DNA from: Aurelia coerulea
Lineage: Eukaryota > Cnidaria > Scyphozoa > Semaeostomeae > Ulmaridae
Assembly: GCA_039566865.1 (NCBI GenBank)
Contig: CM076943.1
Coordinates: forward strand, 21,503,163-21,567,162
Reading direction: 5' to 3'
Length of the DNA: 64,000 nucleotides
Under the pieces are notes generated by a model. It saw only the letters and a program-made list of their open reading frames with translations, ran no database searches and was not told the DNA's origin. This document shows positions 46,958 through 56,351 of this stretch, one piece after another. Position 1 is the stretch's first letter; each line of letters starts with the position of its first letter. Both the position numbers and the translations under genes were made by a program.

Positions 46958-48203
46958 TTCTTCCTTCCAACACCCTATTCACGCTGACGCAGTCAAACCA
47001 GCTTTGATGTAAACCATGTTAAATTTCAACCAATGAAATGCATACGACTTGTTGGATTGACCAATCACAATGCAGCATCCCATAACCTGGTTTAGTTTAA
47101 GCTGGTTTAACTGTGAATTGAGTATAAATGTATATCGTGACAAAAACAAACTTTTCAAAGCCAACGTTATGTAAAAATATCTATGTTCAACTGCTGGAAA
47201 TGTGGATAAGAATGTTTTGTAAATATATCACCTATGGTTTCACTGGAATCGATGAAATTTGGGGATTTTATTGGGAAGCACGATAGTAAAGTTTCTTTGT
47301 TTGAGTTCATAGTTTGTATGTTATTACAATGTTATTGGTGACAATCTTGCAAAGAGTATCGGAAAGAACACATTTGGACATCAAATGAAATACCCAGAAA
47401 TGAAAAAGAGAATAATTTGCGTTAGCATTTTTGCTGTATCCTGTAAGACAAAGTCAACCTGTTTTGTGTTTTCTACAAAGATCTTGGCAGAACGCTACAG
47501 CGATTTCTTAGAAAAGGCAGTTGATTGCGGGAAATGTTTATTCCCAGTCTAAAATTGTTTACCCATTCATAGGGAAGGGGGCAGAGAATCACAATTTTCC
47601 GAAGGCAAAATCAACAACAACAACATCAACCACACCAGTTTTTGGAACATACATCAACCTCGTCCCCAGGGTCTTTTGTCATCTACCAAAAGGCCCCCCG
47701 CGATGAGGCTGAACATAAATTTCAATTATGAATGAAATAACTGATGTGTTCCTTCATTTACAAAGATACAGAATTGTTTTGGAGTCTAGCCCTCGACTCG
47801 AACTTTCAAAATTCGTGCGTGAATACGAAGTAAAAGTTATGCTGTAGATTTTAAATTTATGTCGTCATTTATCCTTGAACTTTGATAACTGTACGTTCAA
47901 TGCATCCTTCCTCCCAAAAAATATTTCAAAGTGAATATGTAAATCTGAAAAATTCCGACAGGTCTATAAGAATGACCGACCAATGACCTTCTGGGTGAAG
48001 CGCTCAGGCCCCAACCCCCCTATTGGCTTCTGCCATGGACGAAACAACTCATTTTAAAATCAGATATCTGTCTAGCAGTGAAAGAGTCCGTGATCTTCTG
48101 GAGTGTGTGAGAAAATCAATTACTTCCAGACCACGCTTTGGGAGGACAAATTGTATTTGACCTCAAAGAACGACGATTACGGAACATTTTATGTTTTAGG
48201 CTT
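46958..48203. other. Unrecognised 1.25 kb
   Basis: No family match and no termini. The short frame at 47521-47706 has no recognisable motif. Confidence 0.3.
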
Positions 48204-48683
48204 CTAATGAAAAACATCTAACTTGAAGTACAATCCAGTTTTTGAATATTCAAAATAAGATTTCAATTGGAGTGAATATGTTGAAATTGAATACACTGCA
48301 TTTTGATCTGACCTGCATTTTGCCTTTTTATTAAAACGAAGGATAGAGGATTTGCATTCTGTTATTGTATTTTGAAGATCGCATAAAATCACACAATAGA
48401 TTTTAGGATGAAAGTAAGTCTGCGGGCGATACAAATGAATAATGCAAAGGCCATATGGAAAATTCGCATGCAAACCTTCAGAAAAATAATAATCGCGAGC
48501 TTCACCTTCTTTTCTTTGGCTTATCCATTTCAAAATAACTTCCATAGATTTCAAGTAATAAAATGTTTTACGCTGTTTCTGCTGTGTAATCTCTCTCCCT
48601 ATCAGGGATGGTTCTCTCGCAATTTCTTGAAATAAAGGGGTGTTTCTAAGGTCAAGCGTAGTCAAGGGGTCATGTCTCCCCAA
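48204..48683 (-). CDS. 159-codon unrecognised ORF
   Basis: Longest open frame outside the LINE. It starts MGRHDPLTTLDLRNTPLFQE and ends in a Tyr/Phe/Lys-rich stretch (YFEYSKTGLYFKLDVFH). I see no signal peptide, membrane segment, repeat or domain motif. AT-rich DNA gives occasional frames of this length by chance, and the C-terminal half looks compositionally random. A plus-strand frame (48408-48635) overlaps. I list it because of its length, not because it resembles a known family. Confidence 0.2.
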   Translation of the reverse strand: MGRHDPLTTLDLRNTPLFQEIAREPSLIGREITQQKQRKTFYYLKSMEVILKWISQRKEGEARDYYFSEGLHANFPYGLCIIHLYRPQTYFHPKIYCVILCDLQNTITECKSSILRFNKKAKCRSDQNAVYSISTYSLQLKSYFEYSKTGLYFKLDVFH

Positions 48684-49462
48684 TACGCCACTTCAATTAA
48701 GCGGCCTCGTTTAGGAAATTCATTAAAAGCTCTTCCTATTCTTCATATGAATTGTTTGAGCCCAGATTTTTTTCAGAATCAGCACCAAAACTTTAGTCTT
48801 GCTCCGTGTTTTTAAATTGCTAGCGCTTGTGGTGTTGGTTTTATGACGATGTAAAGTTTAAGAAATTATAAGGTATTTGACCGTGAAAAATCGTTCCAGG
48901 TGAAACATTACACCCTGAGCCATTTTGTACGGTCAAATTCCCTGTAGATGCTTTTTTTTTATTTAATCAATTAAAATTTACAAACTCAACAAGTACATCT
49001 ACTGTGCCTATCATGGCGGGAATAGACACTAGGTAATCGGAGTTCCCACCATGAAAGGCACTTACAATTCAAAAATTACAACATACTGAAAGAAAAAACA
49101 ACAAACTAAAAGAAAAAGTTAATGTCTGTCTCACATTTGATGTGAGGCAATGACATCAAAATATTCTATAATTTGGGAGAAAATAGATGCAAGGCAGTTA
49201 ACAGAGGGCCCTACGCGCGGACAAACAGCCGCCGCCCCTCGCCACACGTGCCACCCCCACCGGGATAACACATGAAACTAAAGGCCAGCAGCCGCCCATC
49301 CACACAGCAGGACCCCATCCACCCACCACCCCGCACCCTAAGATAAAAATTTACAGTTGTCTATCGCCTAACATCAAATGAGAGACAGAATTTTCTACAA
49401 AAACTACCAAAATCACTCAAAAGGATATTGGGGGGGGGGGGTGCTGCTGCTTTGTTTACGCT

Positions 49463-50233
49463 TCAATTGAATCTCTTCGTTGCCTTGATGTAAGTAATTG
49501 TTGCTTCCATAATCATCCTATTTGTAATTAGGGTTAGGTCTGCATTTCCAAATAAGATTAAATGGCATAAGGATTGTGTGTCCAATCCAACTATATCTAA
49601 CCCAGGAATATCTGATAAGCTGCCAAGAAGATCTCTTCGTGCTTCTTCGAAAAAATGGCAGTGCAGGAGGAAATGCTCACTATCTTCATCAGCGGTACCA
49701 CACCGGCAGACAGGATTGAGACAGTCAAAGTTATGTCTGAATCTATGCTCATTTAGTCCACTAAACTTTAGTCGCAATTTCGACAAGTGCCTAATCCCAG
49801 CAATATCATTTATACCGTAAATTGAATTCTTATTGGGTCTTATCATCGCAAGTAATTTGCGCTTAAACTCAGAAATTGACGTTGAATTTTTTGTTTCATC
49901 ATCAAGCAAATTCCACTCAAAAGGAGCATTTTGAAAATAGGTGTTCGAGTATCGCGCAGTTCTTCCAACATTTTGGTGATACATTCTCATATTTCGAAAA
50001 TTGTAGCTTACGTTTCGCTCAGGGGGAATTTCAGCAAACAAATGATCTGGGGAATGGGATTTTGTCAAATTGTAAAAATGACGCAGTCGTCTATACCATC
50101 TCCTGAGATACAAGTCCTCCCAGCCAAGTTCCCTGTAAAGACGTTCCCTGCTTGTTCCTCTCCATGCGCCAGCTACCACTAGGGCAGCACAATACTGAGT
50201 TTGCTCAAGTCTCTGTGTAAACTTTAGACGCAT
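49463..50233 (-). pseudogene. LINE ORF C-terminal region with CxC-H-C zinc-knuckle-like motif
   Basis: 256 codons, the longest frame in the window, ending naturally in ATKRFN. It contains LEQTQYCAALVVAGAWRGTS, ERLYRELGWEDLYLRRWYRR, then LRLKFSGLNEHRFRHNF and the metal-binding pattern CRCGTADEDSEHFLLHCHFF (C-x-C ... H-x(4)-C). This is the usual tail of Jockey/CR1-type ORF2 proteins in cnidarians and other invertebrates, as I recall it. Its ATG is an internal codon; the real coding sequence runs in from the RT segment. Confidence 0.85.
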
Positions 50234-50342
50234 TTGAGGATCGTATTTATGATAAATGATATCTCCATAATCAAGATGTGGTCTAACATAAAGCTTGTAT
50301 ATTTGATCTAAAATATCTCTCGAAACATACTTGGAAAGGTAT

Positions 50343-50591
50343 CTATCTTATCATCCCGATGCCGCGCCTCGCTTTTTGTATTGCCTCTCTAATGTGACTT
50401 TGAAAGTCTAGCTTGGAATCAAGGATCATACCAAGATGCTTGTGCTCACTCTTTCTTGCTACGTCATCATTACCAAAAGACAAAGGGGGATGGATTGGTT
50501 TGACCCTCTTGGCAGAGAAAATGACTTCTTCCGTTTTCTCAGTATTGAATTTCATTTTCCATTGCCATGCCCATAGTCGTACCCTCTCCAA
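50343..50591 (-). pseudogene. LINE reverse transcriptase thumb region
   Basis: Reads WAWQWKMKFNTEKTEEVIFS and KHLGMILDSKLDFQSHI, the standard 'W...W.m.fN..Kte...f' and 'yLGv.ld..L.w..Hi' blocks that follow the catalytic core in non-LTR reverse transcriptases. It ends at a stop after GIGMIR. One base later the expected sequence resumes (YLSKYVSRDILDQIYKLYVR, then PHLDYGDIIYH), so a single-base frameshift separates it from the next segment. Confidence 0.88.
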
Positions 50592-50599
50592 ATCTCTAT

Positions 50600-51001
50600 C
50601 TAGTTCTTCTGCAGTTTTGAGCTCATCAATTCATAGGCAGCTGTAAAAAGCGATGTGTCATCAGCAAAGAGCTTAATATCGCATCTAACATTCTCAACAA
50701 GGTCATTAATGTATACAAGGAAAAGAAGTGGTCCCAAAACCGATCCTTGGGGTACTCCTGCCGATATGTCTGCCCATTCAGAATTTTTACCATTCAGCAA
50801 GACCCGTTGTTTACGATTAGAAAGGAAATTTCGAATTAAATTGAGGAGCTTCCCAGATATACCGTTACACTCAAGTTTATACAGTAATCCTTCGTGCCAT
50901 ACCTTGTCAAAAGCCTTAGAAAAATCTATGAAAACAGCACGTGTTTCCCTGCTAGGTGTCTCTTCAAAACCAGTATAAATTGTATGAGATATGGACAGCA
51001 A
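50600..51001 (-). pseudogene. Reverse transcriptase core of the LINE
   Basis: 133 codons. Motifs in order: FIDFSKAFDKVWHEGL (RT motif A with the first catalytic Asp), SAGVPQGSVLGPLLFLVYIN (motif B, typical of non-LTR elements) and LFADDTSLF (motif C, the FADD catalytic pair). The frame runs out at SSKLQKN; the expected continuation (ELKTAEELDRDLERVRLW) lies in another frame, so a frameshift occurred near 50610-50640. Upstream, T-S-T-I-I-N-Q-L can be read but a stop follows within a few codons at the truncation point. Confidence 0.9.
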
Positions 51002-51218
51002 CTGATTTATGATTGTAGATGTTTAAACTTTACACAATCAGAAAATTAATATTACGACCACTAGCAGCATGAAAACTTGTAATTGGACTAAAGTTTGGGT
51101 GCTGAATCCGAATCTGGTCACCAACATTTCGTATGAAATGATTTTGAATAATTTCTAAAACAAGGTTGTTAATTGAAGTGGTTTATTCCCTATATGCGTA
51201 GATCGACAGAGCAGACAT

Positions 51219-51642
51219 CACTATAGTAAAAACCCGCTCATGAGAACCTTCTTCTGTTAAGAACCTACAGCCTGAAATAATATATTTCATACCCAATAAA
51301 AAGAACCATTTCAGGCTGATATCTAAACTAGGTTCTTGATAAAGGGTCATACTCATTCATTGGGAAATAAATGCAACATTTTTGCCAATCAACCTCTTTC
51401 GTGAAGTACAAAATATTTCTTACAGAACTGTGATAGGCAGGGCCTGCAGGGGTAAACTGGGTAAGATTGGGTTGAAATGGATAGGGTCAAGAGTGCAAAT
51501 AGGTTTGGCTAAGATTTAGAAACGTATATTTTCCTATATTAAGAACCTACACCCTGATTACTAGATGTGCCTCATTGCATAAGAATCTAAGCAGGTTGAG
51601 TTCAAAATCTTAGGTTCTTATGTGCGGGTTTTTATTGTAGTG
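51219..51642. mobile_element. CACTA-like MITE
   Basis: 424 bp with ends CACTATAGTAAAAACCCGC and GCGGGTTTTTATTGTAGTG, starting with the CACTA hallmark and flanked by CAT on both sides (3-bp TSD). Arms continue with AGAACCT/AGGTTCTTA pairs. A family 2 MITE starts 6 bp to its right. Confidence 0.75.
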
Positions 51643-51648
51643 CATGCA

Positions 51649-52142
51649 AGCATAGGCTTCAAATCTTTAAATAAGTGGGTGTAAATTTCTATGAGCTATT
51701 CATTTTAACTGAATAGCTTCAATGAATATTTAGCTATTTTGCTATGATTCTACCGTTGAACTTTTCTGATATCTTCAATATCTTCAGAATTAGAGTGTGT
51801 TTCTTTTTTCTAAGAATTCAAAGAAAATTTTGAAAAAAAACTTAAAACCATCGTAATTTCTAAACCTTTTGACAGAGCATGAAACCTTTTTCAGGAAAAC
51901 CATAGTTTATAGATATCGACAATATGGTTTCGAACAAAAATCGTTCATTCTTCAGGTTTACGATTTAGAAATTTTGATGACGTCACATCCTCAAATGAGT
52001 TGAAATGTGAAATATGATGTAATTTAAAAAAATATTCAATATTTTTGAAAAGTCCAACGAAAGAATTATAGAAAAGTAGTTAAAGTTTCCTTCAAGCCAT
52101 TTAATTAAAAGAAATACGTCATAGAATTTTACACCCATCTTT
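51649..52142. mobile_element. Mutator-like MITE family 2, right terminus lost
   Basis: Starts AGCATAGGCTTCAAATC and runs through the usual 'gggtgtaaatttctatga', 'gatttctaaatcg', 'gatgacgtcac' and 'atagaattttacaccc' blocks. It stops at 'atctttgacac' before the terminal TATGCT, so the TSD cannot be checked. A further left-end-only copy is at about 61198-61220. Confidence 0.75.
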
Positions 52143-52275
52143 GACACTAATTTGTTCATATTTCTATTTTCTGTTTGACTTTGAATGGTGCTTTAGTTTA
52201 TTATTATTATTTGTTTGTTCTTAGGTAAGTTCTTGTTCTTGGTGAATGTTGCATGAATAGCGGGCTACTACCTTT

Positions 52276-52735
52276 CCCGGGGGGGGGGGGGGGGGGGGGG
52301 GGTACTTCCATTATGGCCTAACAGGGGGGTCCAGTCGGTTTGAGGGTCTTGCGAAATGGCTACCAAATGGCCCTTATCTGTCAAACACATACTACCAATT
52401 GGGGGTATTCCAAGATTCTTGGTCAGTTATAAGATTTCAACTCAGTAGGCTCCTCTGCACGGCAATTTGATCGTTGCAGCAGTAATTATCATTGAATTCT
52501 GAAGTTTTTTGCTTTGTTCGATCAGTGTTTACAATAGAAAATTTTGAAAAACTGCAGAAAATTTTTGCTACCAGACGCTACCAAATGGCCCAATTTTTGG
52601 TCCACGAACTACCATTTGGGGGTTTCTATAAAAAGATACTACCATTTGAGGATATTTTTCAAAATTTTTGCTTTGGCCCTCTTTAACCCTGACTGGACCC
52701 CCCTGTCAGGCCACAATTGGAGTACCCCCCCTGGG
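52276..52735. mobile_element. G-tract (CCCGGG-end) hAT-like MITE with a 24-G run
   Basis: 460 bp between CTACCTTT duplications (52268-52275 and 52736-52743). It begins CCC followed by about 24 consecutive G (52279-52302), then TACTTCCATTATGGCC, and ends in the inverse GGCCACAATTGGAGTACCCC. The interior has repeated 'ctaccaaatggcc' phrases. Confidence 0.8.
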
Positions 52736-52739
52736 CTAC

Positions 52740-53127
52740 CTTTAGCCCCGGGGGTGAAGCTACCCAAAACCGGGATGCGGGGACTTGTGGACCCCGGTTT
52801 TGGGTCATAAATTCCGATCAGTCCCCAGTTTTGGGTCATAAATTTCTCACAATCCCCGGTTTTGGGTTATAAATTCATACCAACACCTATTTTTCAGGAA
52901 GATCCTATCATCCTCAGTTTTCGGTAGGAATTCTACCACTCCTTACTTGTCGAACACAAATTAAAGTTTAAGCTCATCTCTATTAGAGGTCTGATTAGTT
53001 ATTGATGCTTGACCTTTAGCCATGGGTATCATACATTTTTTCTCTTCTTCTTCTTATCCTTTTAAGTAATTTTCTAGCGATCCTAGCTGATCCAAGGAGG
53101 CATCTTTTCTGCAACAGCGCAACTGGA
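52740..53127. repeat. Short repeats of a 'CCCCGGTTTTGGGTCATAAATT' type
   Basis: From 52785 to about 52880 the phrase '(C)CCGGTTTTGGGTCATAAATTC' occurs three times, with 24-38 bp spacing. It is probably the remains of another G/C-tract element (52745 has TAGCCCCGGGGGTGAAGC). Beyond 52900 nothing is recognised. Confidence 0.5.
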
Positions 53128-53135
53128 CAGTCTAT

Positions 53136-53457
53136 CCCGGGGGGGGGTACTTCACATATTTTGGGTACGGGGACGTGCCATCGGGAAGGGTATCGATTTT
53201 CACGATTTTGGTATAAGGAACGGTATCGATTTTCACGATTTTGGTATAAGGAACGGTATCGATTTTCGCAATTTTGGTTTAAAGAACGATTTTGGTATAC
53301 TTTTTCGGAAAATTGGTATAAGGTCGGGTATACTTTTTCGCAAAATTGGTATAAAGTCGGGTATACTTTTTCGTAAATTGGTATAAGGAACGGGTATGTT
53401 TTTGAAGCTTCGATGGCACGTCCCCGACCAAAACCTGGTAAAGTACCCCCCCCCGGG
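53136..53457. mobile_element. G-tract (CCCGGG-end) hAT-like MITE with internal tandem repeats
   Basis: 322 bp flanked by CAGTCTAT on both sides (53128-53135 and 53458-53465). Ends CCCGGGGGGGGGTACTTC and the inverse. Inside, a 33-bp unit ('ttttggtataaggaacggtatcga' and onward) repeats about three times, then a related unit ('gggtatactttttcg') repeats. ACGTGCCATCG and CGATGGCACGT form the inner stem. Frames reading FSRFWYKERY are products of the repeat, not genes. Confidence 0.82.
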
Positions 53458-53517
53458 CAGTCTATGCCAATCTGTTGTATCCAGGATTCAATCTTTTCTA
53501 TAACCGTTCATTCCTAA

Positions 53518-53675
53518 CCCCGAGGGGCATTTCACTCATTCGAAAAAGCGTACGAGATTTTTTAGAACAAAAGGAGTTTCACGGATTTTTGATGGATTCT
53601 TCTTGACAACAAAAGGATTTTGACCGAAGGTGTACGAGATTATTTGGGAGTGAAATGCCCCTCGCCTAACCCAGT
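53518..53675. mobile_element. Small palindromic element (CCCCGAGGGGCATTTCACTC ends)
   Basis: About 158 bp, starting CCCCGAGGGGCATTTCACTC and ending GAGTGAAATGCCCCTCG. Inner arms pair 'tacgagatttt' with its relatives. It splits the minus-strand frame at 53536-53961. TAACCC on both sides may be its TSD. Confidence 0.6.
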
Positions 53676-53961
53676 ATTCAATCACTATCCGATTCACCTC
53701 CTTTTCCCATTTCAGTCTCTTTCTCGTCTGATCAGTAGCTTGATGACGACCTGCGGGAGCCTGATCTACCACTCCACACCTGCCGTGCGCGGAGCCTTCA
53801 CTATTGGCAGTTCCAGCCACGTCAACACAAATATTTGTTTCCATATTTGTATCCATCATGCATGAAAGAGACCTACTAGCGTTTTGTAAGGCCACGCAAC
53901 CACCAGTATTACTCACCAATATTACTATCATGACACCATCATTAAATGAATTGCCAACCAA
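53676..53961 (-). pseudogene. Fragment of a retrotransposon-type ORF
   Basis: The minus-strand frame reads MVGNSFNDGVMIVILVSNT, GSAHGRCGVVDQAPAGRHQA and TRKRLKWEKEVNRIVIEYWV. The 'rkrlkW.kevNriviey' stretch resembles the N-terminal part of LINE ORFs found in marine invertebrates (K-W-x(3)-N-x(2)-V). The frame then crosses into the small palindrome at 53675. The family assignment is from memory and uncertain. Confidence 0.35.
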
Positions 53962-54399
53962 GGCTTAAGGGTCCCATCTGCCCTGGTTTGAAATTAGAGT
54001 TTTCCTTCTCCTAGGTAGACTGCAAACCAAGGCCAATGAGCTCCACCCACCCAAGGCTGACAGGTACTACACCTTGCCTAAGGGTGACCTAGAGGTAGTT
54101 ATGGCAAAGGGTAACCTCATTCTCCCACGTCAAAACTCCACAACCGGGTGCAGTTTAGCGTCATGCCCAGGAAATTTGAAGATCGGCCTTATGATAAAAT
54201 TTTGGTTATTTTTCAAACAGGAGTACTTTTTTGGGACACCCGGTATTTTAACAAAAAGGCCATATCTTGCAGTTTATACCGGGTGAGTTAGAAAAAAGAA
54301 TCCCCGTTTGGAAGGTCACGGCTCCCTAGATATCAAGGCAATGATATCGGCAAATATATAGTTTAATAGTAGAAATTTTCAAATCTTCAGCAAAATGTA

Positions 54400-55755
54400 G
54401 GGTAAGACGGGGTAAAGTGAACTACGGGGTAAAGTGAACTACTCGGAACATTCGCGCTTCTCTCCAAAAGCAAACATGCAGTGATAAAACATGATTTATG
54501 CCAAATGCTTTGTTACATGTGCTCACAGGAAATGAAATCATTTTTGCAAAATAGTTCTTCCTGTTGTCGCAAAAAAATCCCTTTACCCGAGGCAGTAAAA
54601 ACAACCTCGGGAAATCATGGTTGTTAGGTTTGAGCTCCTATCTTTGGTCTTAATTTTTGACCCCAAGACGAAATTAATTTCTATTATTGTTTTGATCGAT
54701 TTGAAGCACATACCATGTGTTTACATTTTCCAAAAGGAAAGGGCCAAGAAAGACTTTCTTGTACGCTTACATAATATTTTAAAAGATCTACCGTCCAGTC
54801 GATATTTTGCTTCGACCGGGGTAAAGTGAACTACCCATGATTTTTCATTTTCTCATGTGAACATGAAATCAGATGAAGAAGACATTTTCAATCTCATTTG
54901 GTTCATAAGTCTGCCCTCAGAAAATCATAATTTGCAGGATAATTTTTCGCTCTGATGGCACAGAAATATATTCTGATACCAGCTCCCTGAAAAGCCTCCA
55001 AACTTTTGACAGCCGAAGTTTGACCTTCATTCAAAAATGAGGTTACTGATCCAAGAATTTTGTTGGGATTTGATGAAGCAAGCATACCTATCGACATGAA
55101 AAGTATAAATGGCCATCACTGTGAAATTAGAATATAAATAATTGTTATAGATTTATAACTATTTTTGGTTTTATTTCTGGGCGGAGGTTTCAGGGCAAAG
55201 TGAGCTACTTTGAAAATTTTGTTTCTCTTTGTGGTAATTTGGTATTTATATGCAATATAGTATTTTCGATGAATATTCCCATTATTGTTCATCGACTTGT
55301 ATTCAGGTCTCGCAATCTGACTCGAATTGGTGACTTAGACAATAGTTTTTGATTAATATTTGATCTGCAAAGATCGTTCTCAACATAGGTCACAATTTAA
55401 TTTTTTTAAATATCACTCTTGTGAAATTTTTGGGTTTGTTTCATTTTGGCATGCGAAGAACCCCTTAGAGTTGCAAAATAAATCATATTTTCGGGTATTA
55501 CCAGCATTATTTTGTTTTTATCGAACAATTGCTAAGTAGTTCACTTTACCCCGGTCCGGGGTAAAGTGAACTAGGTAGAGCGGTCGCCAAAGAAAGCTCT
55601 TTTGTGAGACAATGTAAAAAGATTTGAAAAATATTTTTGCTGGATAAACTGACCCAAAGACATAATGTCAAAACAACATTAAAAAGTTTGCCCTCAGCTA
55701 CAGTCTCTTTAGGATATCCTTGAAAAACCTCCAAAGTAGTTCACTTTACCCCATC
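54400..55755. mobile_element. E1: 1.36-kb element with GGGTAAGACGGGG ends
   Basis: Begins GGGTAAGACGGGGTAAAGTG and ends 'cactttaccccatcttaccc', with TA on both sides. It contains six copies of GGGGTAAAGTGAACTA, at about 54409, 54426, 54818, 55536 (inverse), 55557 and 55735 (inverse). It is the uninterrupted version of E2, in opposite orientation. No credible protein is encoded. Confidence 0.75.
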
Positions 55756-56351
55756 TTACCCTACCTGACTGAAATCGGCCACTCCATTCTGAATTTATGA
55801 GGGATTTTCTCGAGAAAGCCTCTTTAAAAACCTTCAAAACGTGCACAAAATCATGAACAAATTTCCCTAACATTTCTGCCTTACAATGACTTGTGGACGC
55901 TTTAGCACGTGGTATCCTCTTGGGACGACGAACAAGTCCTCCACCTCTGGTATCGATAACCTATTCAGGGGGATTCCATTCCCCCAAGAGGACAAAATAC
56001 ATGAATTTATGCGAGTGTCATCAATTTTAGGAAGGAAAATGTGCTCATTGTTTTCATTCGTTTTTACAGGTTTTTGGAAGGGGTCTTTTGCAGAAATCAC
56101 CCATATCCACGGGAAGGAATGGCCATAGAATGGCCTATTAAGGCTGGGTAGGGTAAGACGGGGTAAAGTGAACTACTTTGGAGGTTTTTCAAGAATATCA
56201 TAAAGAGATTGTAGCTGAGGGCAAACGTTGTTTTGACATTATGTCTTTGGGACAGTTTATCCAGCAAAAATATTTTTCAAATCTTTTTCCAATGTCTCAC
56301 AAAAGAGCTTTCTTTGGCGACCGCTCTGCCTAGTTCACTTTACCCCGGACC

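Larger units (their letters stand above)
48951..51013 (-). mobile_element. Non-LTR retrotransposon (Jockey/CR1-like), 5'-truncated, dead
   Basis: Minus-strand element flanked by TGTAGATG (48943-48950 and 51014-51021), an 8-bp TSD. Its 3' end is an A-rich tail (T run at 48952-48960), preceded by a 3' UTR of about 0.5 kb. Coding begins within the reverse-transcriptase palm and proceeds through the thumb to a C-terminal CxC...HxxxxC segment. Loss of the 5' part, including the endonuclease, together with the TSD fits target-primed insertion of a truncated copy. At least two frameshifts disable it. No RNase H domain is seen. Confidence 0.88.

Noticed and set aside
53161..53376. Repetitive peptide with FSRFWYKERY units, which could pass for a repeat protein.
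   Set aside because: It is translated from tandem repeats inside a G-tract MITE with clear 8-bp target duplications; there is no start context or conservation.
54903..55097. A 64-residue ORF present in both E1 (minus strand) and E2 (59843-60037), which could suggest a conserved protein (MSIGMLASSNPNKILGSV...).
   Set aside because: Comparing the two copies base by base, all eight differences change the amino acid and none is silent. That is not the pattern of a maintained protein; the identity comes from the elements being copies of each other.
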